From the NCBI GenBank assembly GCA_036008545.1, contig DASYNM010000269.1, forward strand, positions 1 through 9,372: a stretch of DNA of 9,372 nt, written 5' to 3'. Source of the stretch: Palsa-1400 sp036008545. GTDB lineage: Bacteria > Verrucomicrobiota > Verrucomicrobiia > Limisphaerales > Palsa-1400. The position numbers and the translations under genes are program-made. The notes under the pieces are model-generated. The model had not been told where the DNA came from. It saw only the letters and a list, made by a program, of their open reading frames with translations, and did not search any database. This document shows, piece after piece, positions 1 through 6,438 of this stretch; position 1 is the first letter of the stretch, and the number at the start of each line of letters is the position of its first letter.

Positions 1-14
1 TCTTTCAACTGCAT
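1..14 (-). CDS. Start of next operon gene (partial), possibly dxr
   Basis: On the minus strand an ATG (complement of 12-14) follows the cdsA stop codon by 9 nt, with a GGA-containing stretch just upstream, and reads M-Q-L-K before leaving the window. The spacing and strand suggest another gene of the same operon. In many bacteria the gene after uppS-cdsA is dxr (1-deoxy-D-xylulose 5-phosphate reductoisomerase), whose N-terminus commonly reads M-x-K-K-V-x-L-L-G. Four residues fit this but cannot prove it; the identity is an inference from gene order. Confidence 0.35.
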
Positions 15-23
15 GGTTCCGGC

Positions 24-941
24 TTAGGTCAACATGTGGCGCAGATAGAGATACATGATCGGGGCATTGAAGAGGAGGCTGTCCAATAAATCCAAAATGC
101 CGCCGATGCCGGGGAAGAAATGCCCGGAATCCTTCAGACCAGCCTCGCGCTTGAAGAGGGACTCGATCAAATCCCCCACGACGGCCGCGAGACTCAAGAT
201 GATCCCAAGGATGATCGAATGCGTCAGCGTCATGCCCGCCAAATGCGAACCCGCCAGGCGTGCAAAGAGGACGCTGGCGCCGGTGGACACGACGATCGCG
301 CCCCCCAGGCCTTCCCAGGTTTTGCCCGGACTGATGCGTGGAATCATTTTGTGCCGGCCAATGAGCGAACCAACCGCGTAAGCCCCGCAATCGCTGAATT
401 TGGTGACGAGCACGAAATAGAGCACGTAATACGCGCCCTCCACGCCGGCCTGTCCGAAGAAATTGATTTTTTGAATGAAGTTCAGCAACCACGGCACATA
501 CATCATGCCGAACAGCGTCGTGGAAATGGCGACGATGCCGGTGGCGACTCGTTTCGACGCGAATTGCCGCACGCACAGGCCGAGCACGAAGAGAATGATG
601 AAGATCGTCTCGCGATCGTTCATGCGCGAAGGCGTGACGGCGGGCGCGAATTGCCCGGAGATGCAAACGAAGGTGAAAAAGATCATCAACACGCCGCCGG
701 CCACGCCCCACTTGGCGTAGCAGGCGTAATTCAATTTTTGCACCATCCCGTAAAACTCCATCAAACCGGCGACCGCCAGCACGAGGATGATCAGCAGAAA
801 AACGTAGTCGGAAAGCGCCTTGTGCCCGGAAAACAACGCGCCAATGACCACTGTCCACAAGACAACGAAGCTGAACAGGCGCCGGAAAAAGATGGCGCCC
901 TTGGACAACGGCGCCGGCGGTGAGGTGCTTGGTTCGGGCAT
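24..941 (-). CDS. cdsA: Phosphatidate cytidylyltransferase (CDP-diacylglycerol synthase)
   Basis: Integral inner-membrane enzyme that makes CDP-diacylglycerol from phosphatidic acid and CTP, the branch point of phospholipid synthesis. From the ATG the protein has 305 residues, normal for the family, with about seven or eight hydrophobic segments after a proline/serine-rich N-terminus. Family motifs are visible: KFSDCGAY (near residues 181-188), ISPGKTWEG (near 203-211), and a C-terminal signature SLFKR....KD.G..FPG.GG..D..D (261-287). Two positions differ from the classical signature, where His is replaced by Ile279 and Arg by Leu285 (numbered from the ATG). The ATG at 939-941 is preferred and lies 7 nt after the uppS stop. 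An in-frame TTG at 960-962 would add seven residues and overlap uppS by 14 nt. No clear Shine-Dalgarno is seen, so translation may be coupled to uppS. Family assignment is firm. Confidence 0.95.
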   Translation of the reverse strand: MPEPSTSPPAPLSKGAIFFRRLFSFVVLWTVVIGALFSGHKALSDYVFLLIILVLAVAGLMEFYGMVQKLNYACYAKWGVAGGVLMIFFTFVCISGQFAPAVTPSRMNDRETIFIILFVLGLCVRQFASKRVATGIVAISTTLFGMMYVPWLLNFIQKINFFGQAGVEGAYYVLYFVLVTKFSDCGAYAVGSLIGRHKMIPRISPGKTWEGLGGAIVVSTGASVLFARLAGSHLAGMTLTHSIILGIILSLAAVVGDLIESLFKREAGLKDSGHFFPGIGGILDLLDSLLFNAPIMYLYLRHMLT

Positions 942-948
942 AGGTGCG

Positions 949-1683
949 TTAGACCAATCCAAATCGCCGGTGGCGCCGGGTGTATTCCTCCAGCGCCTCG
1001 AAAAACTGCGGCTTGCGGAAATCCGGCCAGAGCGTGGGAGTCACCACCAATTCCGCGTAGGAAATCTGCCACAGCAGAAAATTGCTGATGCGCATTTCGC
1101 CGCTGGTGCGAATGAGCAAGTCCGGGTCCGGATAATGACAAGTATAAAGATGTTGCGAGACCACTTGCTCGTTGATTTCCGCCGGCTCCAGCCGCCCGTC
1201 CTTGACTTTTTGCGCCATGCTGCGCGCGGCGTCCACGATCTCCGTGCGCCCGCCGTAACTGAGCGCCAGAATCAGCGTCAGCCCGTTGTTCTTGGCCAGC
1301 GCGGCTTTGGTTTTTTTCAGTTGCTCCTGGACAAATTCAGGCAGGCGGTAAATCTGGCCGATGGCGTCGAGGCGAACGTTGTTCCGGGTTAATTCGCCGA
1401 TTTCCCCTTTGAGGAAACGGGCCAGGTACTTCATCAACGTATCCACTTCGTCCTTGGGGCGGTTCCAATTCTCGACGGAAAAGGCGTAGAGCGTCAAGTA
1501 TTTGACACCTACCTCGCCCGCGGCGCGCACGACGGCGCGGACGGACTCGACGCCATTGCGGTGGCCCTCCACGCGCGGCAGGCGGCGTTGTTTGGCCCAG
1601 CGTCCGTTGCCGTCCATGATGATGGCCACGTGGGTGGGTATCGTTGCCTGAGCCTGGGGACTTAATGTGCCGCGGGGATTCAA
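949..1683 (-). CDS. uppS: Isoprenyl transferase / undecaprenyl diphosphate synthase
   Basis: Cytosolic cis-prenyltransferase that extends farnesyl diphosphate with isopentenyl diphosphate to give the C55 carrier lipid for peptidoglycan. The 244-residue length is typical. Visible signatures: IIMDGNGRWAKQR with catalytic Asp24, EGHR with His41, FSVENWNRP with Asn72, and near the C-terminus RTSGEMRISNFLLWQ.SYAEL with Arg192, Arg198, Ser200 and Glu211, the pyrophosphate- and magnesium-binding set. An in-frame stop lies two codons upstream of the first possible start. The only initiator codon ahead of the conserved core is TTG at 1681-1683, apart from a GTG that would delete most of the N-terminus. 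No Shine-Dalgarno precedes the TTG. The gene follows the 94-aa gene by 31 nt and is followed directly by cdsA, a standard envelope-lipid arrangement. Function is secure; the exact start is less so. Confidence 0.95.
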   Translation of the reverse strand: MNPRGTLSPQAQATIPTHVAIIMDGNGRWAKQRRLPRVEGHRNGVESVRAVVRAAGEVGVKYLTLYAFSVENWNRPKDEVDTLMKYLARFLKGEIGELTRNNVRLDAIGQIYRLPEFVQEQLKKTKAALAKNNGLTLILALSYGGRTEIVDAARSMAQKVKDGRLEPAEINEQVVSQHLYTCHYPDPDLLIRTSGEMRISNFLLWQISYAELVVTPTLWPDFRKPQFFEALEEYTRRHRRFGLV

Positions 1684-1714
1684 GCGTCAAGTAAAAAACA
1701 GGACGGCCTCTCCC

Positions 1715-1999
1715 TCACTCGCCATTGTCCTTGTCCTTTTCTTTCGGTTTGCGCCGATGCAGCCCGACGGAATGGGCGATCTCGTCAAACTCCTCGCGGC
1801 TGACGTCCTCCAGCTTCTTGCCTTTGGCAGCGAGCTTCTCGTTGATTTTGATCGCCTTCTCGGTCATGGCCTCGTGGGTGTCCTGCGAGCCGCCCAGCAG
1901 GGCGAAATTGGGGCCGGTGGTCATGCGTTTGTGCCCGTCGGAATCCAAGCCCAAGCCGAGCATTATGGCCGCTTTCTTCTTTTTGCGCTTTTCCACCAT
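1715..1999 (-). CDS. Small basic conserved hypothetical protein (94 aa)
   Basis: First gene of the apparent minus-strand operon leading into uppS and cdsA. The ATG at 1997-1999 is preceded, 8 nt away, by an AGTAGG stretch that can serve as ribosome-binding site. The protein opens with a lysine/arginine run (KRKKKK), continues with a conserved-looking block (AIMLGLGLDSDGHKRMTTGPNFALLGGS), then an amphipathic helical stretch with DTHEAM and NEKLAAKGKKLEDVSREEFDEI, and ends in a charged tail rich in Lys, Glu and Asp. It has no signal peptide or membrane segment. I do not recognise a characterised function. My impression is that similar short proteins occur in other Verrucomicrobiota, which I cannot check here. 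The highly charged composition would fit nucleic-acid or ribosome contact, but that is speculation. Confidence 0.8.
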   Translation of the reverse strand: MVEKRKKKKAAIMLGLGLDSDGHKRMTTGPNFALLGGSQDTHEAMTEKAIKINEKLAAKGKKLEDVSREEFDEIAHSVGLHRRKPKEKDKDNGE

Positions 2000-2051
2000 A
2001 GCAACAACCTACTCCGCCCCCGCCCCGAAGTCCAAGTGGAAAAACATGCCG

Positions 2052-2142
2052 GCCACAGATTGACGCAGATCAGCACAGATAAGCCTGAATGGATCAAACA
2101 GACGGGTTCACCAATCTGAGTTCATCTGTGTTGATCTGTGGC
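2052..2142. repeat. Imperfect inverted repeat made of 10-bp tandem units
   Basis: Two 29-nt arms, 2052-2080 and 2114-2142, are inverted copies of each other with 23 of 29 positions matching, separated by 33 nt. Each arm is itself three near-repeats of a CAGAT-ending unit spaced 10 bp apart (GCCACAGAT, then two units ending CAGAT). Read as plus-strand RNA, four of the six mismatches become G-U wobble pairs, leaving only C-C and A-A, so a long stem-loop could form. It lies in the divergent spacer between the 94-aa gene and mobA, about 80 nt before the mobA ATG. There is no T-run after it, so it does not look like a simple terminator. It resembles interspersed palindromic elements; copy number elsewhere is unknown. 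Confidence 0.85.
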
Positions 2143-2219
2143 TTAAGTTTTTCGCGCGTTTAAACAAAGGGACGTGCCCGCGTTTGCCTTCACTATCCGC
2201 CTTCCATTACCATGGCGCG

Positions 2220-2780
2220 ATGAACGCAAAATCTCCCGTCCGTGCCGATCTGCCGCCAACGGTGGAGATTTGCATCCTGGCCGGCGGCCTGAGCAGCCGC
2301 ATGGGACGCGACAAGGCGCGCCTGCGTTTGGCAGGCCAATCACTGCTGGCGCGCGTTCGCGCCGTGGCCGCCGAGACGTCTTGGCCGGTACGCGTCATCC
2401 GGCGCGATCTGGTTCCGCGTTGCGGGCCTTTGGGCGGCGTCTGCACGGCGTTGAGAACAACCCAGGCCGATGCCGTTGTGTTTCTGGCTTGCGACATGCC
2501 GTTCATCACCGCCGAATGCATCGGCAAGCTGGCGAAATTGAACCTGCCCAAGCAATTGGCGGTTTTTACGCTTGGTGGGAGCGGGGCGGGATTTCCCTTT
2601 CTTTTGCGCCGGGACGCCTTGCCGAAGGTGGAGGAGCAGATAGCGGATGGGCGGTTTTCCTTGCAAGAGCTGGCCGCGAAGTGTCGCGCCAGAATGATCC
2701 AAGCGCCAGCCGATGCACGCACTCTTGTCAATGTGAACACCCCTGCGGATTGGCGGCGCGCAAGAAGGATAGCGAAGTAA
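2220..2780 (+). CDS. mobA: Molybdenum cofactor guanylyltransferase (MobA family)
   Basis: Cytosolic nucleotidyltransferase that joins GMP from GTP to molybdopterin, producing the guanine dinucleotide form used by DMSO-reductase-type enzymes. From the ATG at 2220 the protein has 186 residues, close to the usual length of about 190. Motifs in order: the nucleotide-binding LAGGLSSRMGRDKA (residues 20-33), GPLGGV (69-74), the metal-binding ACDMP with Asp92 (90-94), and NVNTP (171-175) near the C-terminus. An in-frame TTG at 2184 preceded by AAAGGGA would add 12 residues, so the start is not certain. The gene stands alone on the plus strand, divergent from the 94-aa gene and convergent with the 64-aa gene; no other molybdopterin genes are in view. 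A related MobA-like cytidylyltransferase is possible, but GPLGGV and NVNTP fit MobA best. Confidence 0.88.
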   Translation: MNAKSPVRADLPPTVEICILAGGLSSRMGRDKARLRLAGQSLLARVRAVAAETSWPVRVIRRDLVPRCGPLGGVCTALRTTQADAVVFLACDMPFITAECIGKLAKLNLPKQLAVFTLGGSGAGFPFLLRRDALPKVEEQIADGRFSLQELAAKCRARMIQAPADARTLVNVNTPADWRRARRIAK

Positions 2781-2810
2781 GAAAAAACAAATCAAGTCGA
2801 CGCGATTCAG

Positions 2811-3005
2811 TCACGACCGCCTCTGCCGCAGAATCAGGCGCCACGCCCACGCAGAAAGGCCTGCGGCCAGAAGACCGAGCGCCGCCATGCCAAAGAAACC
2901 CCACGGATCAGTTGTCATCTGTTGCCTTTCCGAAATGGCTTTGAGGAAATGCATAAGCGCGATCAGCCCAAAAAGGGTGCCGGTGGTAATGATGTAGGCT
3001 TTCAT
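2811..3005 (-). CDS. Small two-helix membrane protein (64 aa)
   Basis: Follows the radical SAM gene by 19 nt on the same strand, so the two probably share a transcript. The protein has two predicted hydrophobic segments, about residues 3-22 and 36-56, joined by a polar linker (SERQQMTTDPWG), and ends with basic residues (RLILRQRRS) likely to stay in the cytoplasm. The start ATG (3003-3005) lacks an evident Shine-Dalgarno. I do not recognise the family. The well-formed hydrophobic pattern and operon-like spacing argue for a real gene, with no functional clue beyond membrane location. It ends convergent with mobA, with 30 nt between the two stop codons. Confidence 0.6.
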   Translation of the reverse strand: MKAYIITTGTLFGLIALMHFLKAISERQQMTTDPWGFFGMAALGLLAAGLSAWAWRLILRQRRS

Positions 3006-3024
3006 AGTGTTGTGTGGATCAAGT

Positions 3025-4575
3025 TTAGGCTTCGAAATCAGATACCGTTATCTTCCCAAGATGCCGCGCTTGGCGCTTGGGTGCGGTGGTTTGTATGCGA
3101 GGCAGTCGTGTATCTGCATCTGTCAAATACGGGGCCAGGAATTCCGGCTTCTCGCGGCGGCCGGCGTGGCGCCAATCGCGCCACAATGTTTGAGCCACGT
3201 CTGCCGCGACCAGGCCGAGCGACGCTGTCAAATACTCAAACAACCACTCCGCCAAGCGCGCCAGAGCAATGCCGTGCTTCTGGCCTGCCCGCGCGTGCAG
3301 CCAATCGCTCCATTGCATGAAGGCCGCGAACGGGGACGCGCCGCCGCTCCATAACAGAGGCGTCGTTTCGATGAAATTGCCGCTGTTGCCGACCATGTCC
3401 CAGTAGCGCGCGAAACGGCGCAAGCGCTGCATCATGGCAAAATCCAGCAGGTTGTTGCGCAAGATTTCGTAAGGCGGATGCGGGCTATAGACCATTTGCG
3501 AAGCTTGATCGTGGCGCACGATTGGCGTGCCGCGCAGCCGTTTCAAAATGCCCACCTGAATCTCCTGCGGCTCGAGGGCGACCAATCGATCAAAGCCGGC
3601 CGCGAAACTTTGCAGCGTTTCGCCGGGCAGGCCCACGATCAAATCGGCGTGAACGTGAACTCCGGTCTCACGGCGCAGGAAATGAAAATTCTGCTCCAAC
3701 CGCGCGTAATCCTGACGGCGGCTGATATTCTTGGAAACCGCCTCATTGAAAGTCTGCACGCCGACCTCGAATTGCAGCGCGCCGGGCGGGAACTGGGCAA
3801 TCACCTCGCGCAGAGCCTCCGGCAGGCGGTCCGGGATCATCTCGAAGTGGACAAAGAGTCCCGGACGCCAGCGCTCCAGGAAAAATTGCAGAATGGCTTT
3901 GCTGGCGGCGATGTTCAGATTAAACGTGCGATCGACAAATTTGAATTGACTCACGCCGCGGTCGAGCAGCCGCTGCATTTCCCCGAGCAACGTCGGCAGC
4001 GCGAATTGCCGCACCGGCACATCCAGCGACGATAGGCAAAATTCGCATGTGAACGGACAGCCGCGCGAGGCTTCCACGTAAATGACGCGGTGTGCCACGT
4101 CTTCGTCATTGTAAAGATCGTAGGGGAGCGTCAGTTGCGCCAAGTCCGGCGGCTCCGCTGCGACAATTTTCGTCGAGGGCGGCGTCCCCGCCAGAATTTG
4201 CCGGCAGAGCTCGGCGAATTTCAGATCGGCCTCGCCTGTGACAACGTAGTCGGCCAGGCGAACCATTTCCTGCTCCTCAAATTCGTAGCTGACCTCCGGC
4301 CCGCCCAGAATGACGACGAGTTCAGGCCGGACGCGTTTGACCGTAGCGACAACTTGGGCGGTTTCCGACGCATTCCAAATATAGACGCCCAAGCCGACGA
4401 TCTGCGGGCCGCGCGCCAGGATGGCCTCGGCGACATCGACGGGCCGCTGCTGAATGTCAAACTCGAGCAGGCAAGCCTCGGCGCGCAACGGGCCGAGGTT
4501 GGCCAGCAGGTAACGCAACCCGAAGGAGGCGTGGATATACCGGGCGTTCATCGTGGCGAGGACAATCTTGGCCAT
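3025..4575 (-). CDS. B12-binding domain radical SAM protein (DUF4080 type)
   Basis: Predicted iron-sulfur enzyme that cleaves S-adenosylmethionine to start radical chemistry; the substrate is unknown. From the chosen ATG it has 516 residues. The N-terminal third is a Rossmann-like cobalamin-binding domain (IVLATMNARYIHASFGLRYL at the start, IVGLGVYIWN and VILGGPEVSYE further in). I do not see the canonical DxHxxG cobalamin motif. The radical SAM core carries the cluster ligands in RGCPFTCEFC (Cys173, Cys177, Cys180), followed by FKFVDRTFN, FEMIPDRLPE and HADLIVGLPGET. The last 200 residues (YSPHPPYEILRNNLLDF and onward) match my recollection of DUF4080. The start at 4573-4575 was chosen because family members begin near M-x-K-I-V-L-A-T and an AAGG lies just upstream. 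Starts at 4614 or 4593 would add residues encoded next to the repeat. It likely shares a transcript with the 64-aa gene. Confidence 0.88.
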   Translation of the reverse strand: MAKIVLATMNARYIHASFGLRYLLANLGPLRAEACLLEFDIQQRPVDVAEAILARGPQIVGLGVYIWNASETAQVVATVKRVRPELVVILGGPEVSYEFEEQEMVRLADYVVTGEADLKFAELCRQILAGTPPSTKIVAAEPPDLAQLTLPYDLYNDEDVAHRVIYVEASRGCPFTCEFCLSSLDVPVRQFALPTLLGEMQRLLDRGVSQFKFVDRTFNLNIAASKAILQFFLERWRPGLFVHFEMIPDRLPEALREVIAQFPPGALQFEVGVQTFNEAVSKNISRRQDYARLEQNFHFLRRETGVHVHADLIVGLPGETLQSFAAGFDRLVALEPQEIQVGILKRLRGTPIVRHDQASQMVYSPHPPYEILRNNLLDFAMMQRLRRFARYWDMVGNSGNFIETTPLLWSGGASPFAAFMQWSDWLHARAGQKHGIALARLAEWLFEYLTASLGLVAADVAQTLWRDWRHAGRREKPEFLAPYLTDADTRLPRIQTTAPKRQARHLGKITVSDFEA

Positions 4576-4614
4576 CGCCTTGGATTGGGTCATGTGGCTT
4601 TGAATAGTGTCCAT

Positions 4615-4692
4615 TCCTAATCGTAATCGTAATCCTAATCTCCTTCGCGCAACGGCGACCCAGTTCGATTAAGATTAAGATTAAGATTAGGA
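4615..4692. repeat. Inverted repeat built from GATTAA/GATTAG hexamers
   Basis: Two 26-nt arms, 4615-4640 and 4667-4692, form an inverted pair matching at 23 of 26 positions around a 26-nt loop. Each arm is four tandem hexamers of the form GATTAn (or its complement) plus GA. All three mismatches fall on the sixth base of a hexamer, the position that also varies between units. The element fills the space between the stop of the serine hydrolase gene and the first possible start of the radical SAM gene. The hydrolase transcript would first meet GCGCGCGC followed by T6 (4711-4727), then this hairpin. It may act in termination or mRNA end protection, or be a mobile palindromic repeat; the sequence alone does not decide. 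Confidence 0.85.
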
Positions 4693-4710
4693 GACGGAAA
4701 CCACCACTCT

Positions 4711-4727
4711 AAAAAAGCGCGCGCGAC
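4711..4727 (-). terminator. Weak terminator-like GC-run plus T-run after the hydrolase
   Basis: On the minus strand, a few bases after the hydrolase stop, GCGCGCGC is followed by six T residues (complement of 4711-4716). This resembles an intrinsic terminator tail, but the alternating GC run does not form a convincing stem by itself. It could be a degenerate terminator acting with the hexamer hairpin just downstream. Confidence 0.3.
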
Positions 4728-4730
4728 CCC

Positions 4731-6323
4731 TCACCCCACAACCCCATCCAAAACGAGATTCGGCGTCGGATGAGACGAGGAAATTCGGGTGATGCTACCC
4801 AGAAATTCGAACTTGGCTTTGTCCCCGTCGAAGCGGCAGGTGACGTTTTCCGAGTGCGGGGTTTCGTAGAAGCGCCAGGTCATGGCAAAGGTATTCTCAT
4901 CCTGCCACGCTCCGCTCGCGGTGACTTTGAGCGGATGCAAATCGCCGACGTTGAGTTTGGGCGGCATGCCAGGCATGTTGGTCACGCCCTCAACCCATTT
5001 GCCCAAGCCGCATTGGATCGGGTATTCGCCCTTGGCGTCGCTCAAGGTGAAGCTGCACGCGTCGCCCTCAAAACGGAGCGAGACACTTTGCGCGCCGCCA
5101 GTATTAGTTTCGATTTTGAAAGACTTGCCCGAAATTTTGCCGGCGAGTGGCGAATCGGGTTTCCCTTCCGGCAACGGCAGGGCCAGCGCGGCGATTTTCT
5201 GACGGAGCCGGTCTTGCGCCGCCCCGTCGGCGGCGAGCGGACCGTTCTGCATGGCAGGCAGGAGGTGATCCCAGACCAAATTTAATTCGGCCTGCATGTT
5301 GCTAGTTTCGCAATTGATCGCCACCACCGCATTCTTCTCCGGCATGACGATGCAGAATTGGCCGAAAGCGCCGTCGCCGCGAAAGGCGTTATGTCGGCAG
5401 CGCCAAATTTGATAGCAGTAGCCCTGAAGCCAGTCGCTGGTGAGTTTCGCCTCCTCCAACGATTTTCCCTCCGGCGGCGATTGCTGAATTTTGAACGTGC
5501 TAGCTTCCTCAATCCAGGCCACGGGAAGAATCTGCCGTCGGCCCCAAACGCCTTTTTGCAAGTAGAACTGGCCGAACTTGGCCAGGTTCTCGGTGCGCAC
5601 ACTCAAGCCCCAGCCGCCGGTGTTGATGCCGAGCGGACAGGTTTCCCAGGTCATGCCCTCGATGCCCAACGGCTCGAAAAGTCGCGGCCGAAGAAAATCG
5701 ATGACCTTCTGCCCCGAAACTTTTTGCACGATGGCCGAAAGCATATAGGTGGCGCCGCTGTTGTAGAGAAAGGCTGTGCCCGGCGGTTTGGGAATGGCCA
5801 AAGCCAGGAAGGCCTTCACCCAATTTTGCTCTTTTACGATGATCGGCGTTGAATCCGACGCGTGCCCCACCGACATCGACAACAAATGTTTCACCTTGAG
5901 GGCGGCCAGATGCTCGCTCACGTCGCCAGGCAGATCGTTTTGGAAAAAGGAAGTGACATTGTCGTTGACAGTAAATTTGCCTTCTGAAACTGCGAACCCA
6001 ACGGCGGTCGAAGTGAATGTTTTGCTCAATGAATAAAGCATGTGATTGGCCGTCGGCCGGTAAGGCGGCCACCAGCCTTCGGCGATGACATGCCCGTTGC
6101 GAACGACCATGAAACTGTGAAATTCGTGCTGACTCTTCTCGATCGCATCCAAAAACGCCAGGATGCCCGCCGAGGAAACGCCTTGCTCTTCCGGCGTGCT
6201 GCGCGGCAGTTGCCCGTTCGCCGCTTCTTCCGCAAAGCCGCGCATCGGCCAGGAAGAAACCAGGCCCAAGCCGGCCGCGCCTAAGCCCACTTGTTTGAGA
6301 AACAATCTGCGATGGAGAGTCAT
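4731..6323 (-). CDS. Tat-exported serine hydrolase, beta-lactamase class C family, with C-terminal domain
   Basis: Predicted periplasmic serine hydrolase (esterase, beta-lactamase-like or D-peptide hydrolase; substrate unknown) of 530 residues. The N-terminus HRRLFLKQ followed by a glycine/alanine-rich hydrophobic stretch matches a twin-arginine signal (RRxFLK), with likely cleavage near GFA-EEA (residues 29-34). The catalytic SxxK is SLSK (Ser98, Lys101), the second motif is YNS (Tyr187), and the third, KTG-equivalent region is GDGAFGQ (316-322), followed by PEKNAVVAINCE. Residues from about 370 to the end lie outside the usual beta-lactamase fold, are rich in alternating hydrophobic residues and resemble a beta-barrel accessory domain. 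The ATG at 6321-6323 puts the twin arginines at residues 5-6; GGGA lies 6 nt upstream. A longer in-frame start at 6362 would add 13 residues before the signal and is less likely. Specific activity cannot be inferred. Confidence 0.88.
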   Translation of the reverse strand: MTLHRRLFLKQVGLGAAGLGLVSSWPMRGFAEEAANGQLPRSTPEEQGVSSAGILAFLDAIEKSQHEFHSFMVVRNGHVIAEGWWPPYRPTANHMLYSLSKTFTSTAVGFAVSEGKFTVNDNVTSFFQNDLPGDVSEHLAALKVKHLLSMSVGHASDSTPIIVKEQNWVKAFLALAIPKPPGTAFLYNSGATYMLSAIVQKVSGQKVIDFLRPRLFEPLGIEGMTWETCPLGINTGGWGLSVRTENLAKFGQFYLQKGVWGRRQILPVAWIEEASTFKIQQSPPEGKSLEEAKLTSDWLQGYCYQIWRCRHNAFRGDGAFGQFCIVMPEKNAVVAINCETSNMQAELNLVWDHLLPAMQNGPLAADGAAQDRLRQKIAALALPLPEGKPDSPLAGKISGKSFKIETNTGGAQSVSLRFEGDACSFTLSDAKGEYPIQCGLGKWVEGVTNMPGMPPKLNVGDLHPLKVTASGAWQDENTFAMTWRFYETPHSENVTCRFDGDKAKFEFLGSITRISSSHPTPNLVLDGVVG

Positions 6324-6407
6324 AGTATTCCCGACTGTTGCTGATTCACGGCCCGGTTGCAAGCCGCCAGATTAAACCATCAGGATTCGGGGGCAAATTA
6401 CAAGTTG

Positions 6408-6419
6408 CCTGCGCGCAGG
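6408..6419. promoter_or_regulatory. Perfect 12-bp palindrome CCTGCGCGCAGG, possible operator
   Basis: A perfect palindrome sits 19 nt before the antitoxin ATG, in the spacer between the divergently transcribed hydrolase and antitoxin genes. Type II antitoxins commonly bind palindromes overlapping their own promoter, so it could be an autoregulatory operator. No clear -10/-35 pair was recognised to support this, and it could equally be part of a dispersed GC-rich palindromic repeat. Confidence 0.35.
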
Positions 6420-6438
6420 TCGGTTGGTAAATTTCGGT

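Noticed and set aside
120..923. A 267-codon plus-strand open frame across the cdsA region
   Set aside because: It is antisense to cdsA, whose membrane segments and signature are clear. The encoded peptide is charged and His/Arg-rich with no recognisable domain, as expected from an antisense frame in GC-rich DNA.
2158..2165. GTTTAAAC palindrome upstream of mobA
   Set aside because: An eight-base palindrome in a T/A-rich spot is expected by chance, and no partner site was seen.
2174..2944. A 256-codon plus-strand frame overlapping mobA and the 64-aa gene
   Set aside because: It is out of frame with mobA, which carries all the MobA motifs; the alternative product has no domain signs.
4576..4614. 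Longer N-terminus for the radical SAM protein from ATG at 4612-4614 or 4591-4593
   Set aside because: The extra residues (MDTIQSHMTQSKA) do not match the family start M-x-K-I-V-L-A-T, and the first ATG touches the hexamer repeat, whose AGGA gives a false ribosome-binding site with no spacing.
4615..4692. CRISPR-like repeats
   Set aside because: The hexamer units are adjacent without spacers and form one hairpin; repeat length and arrangement do not fit a CRISPR array.
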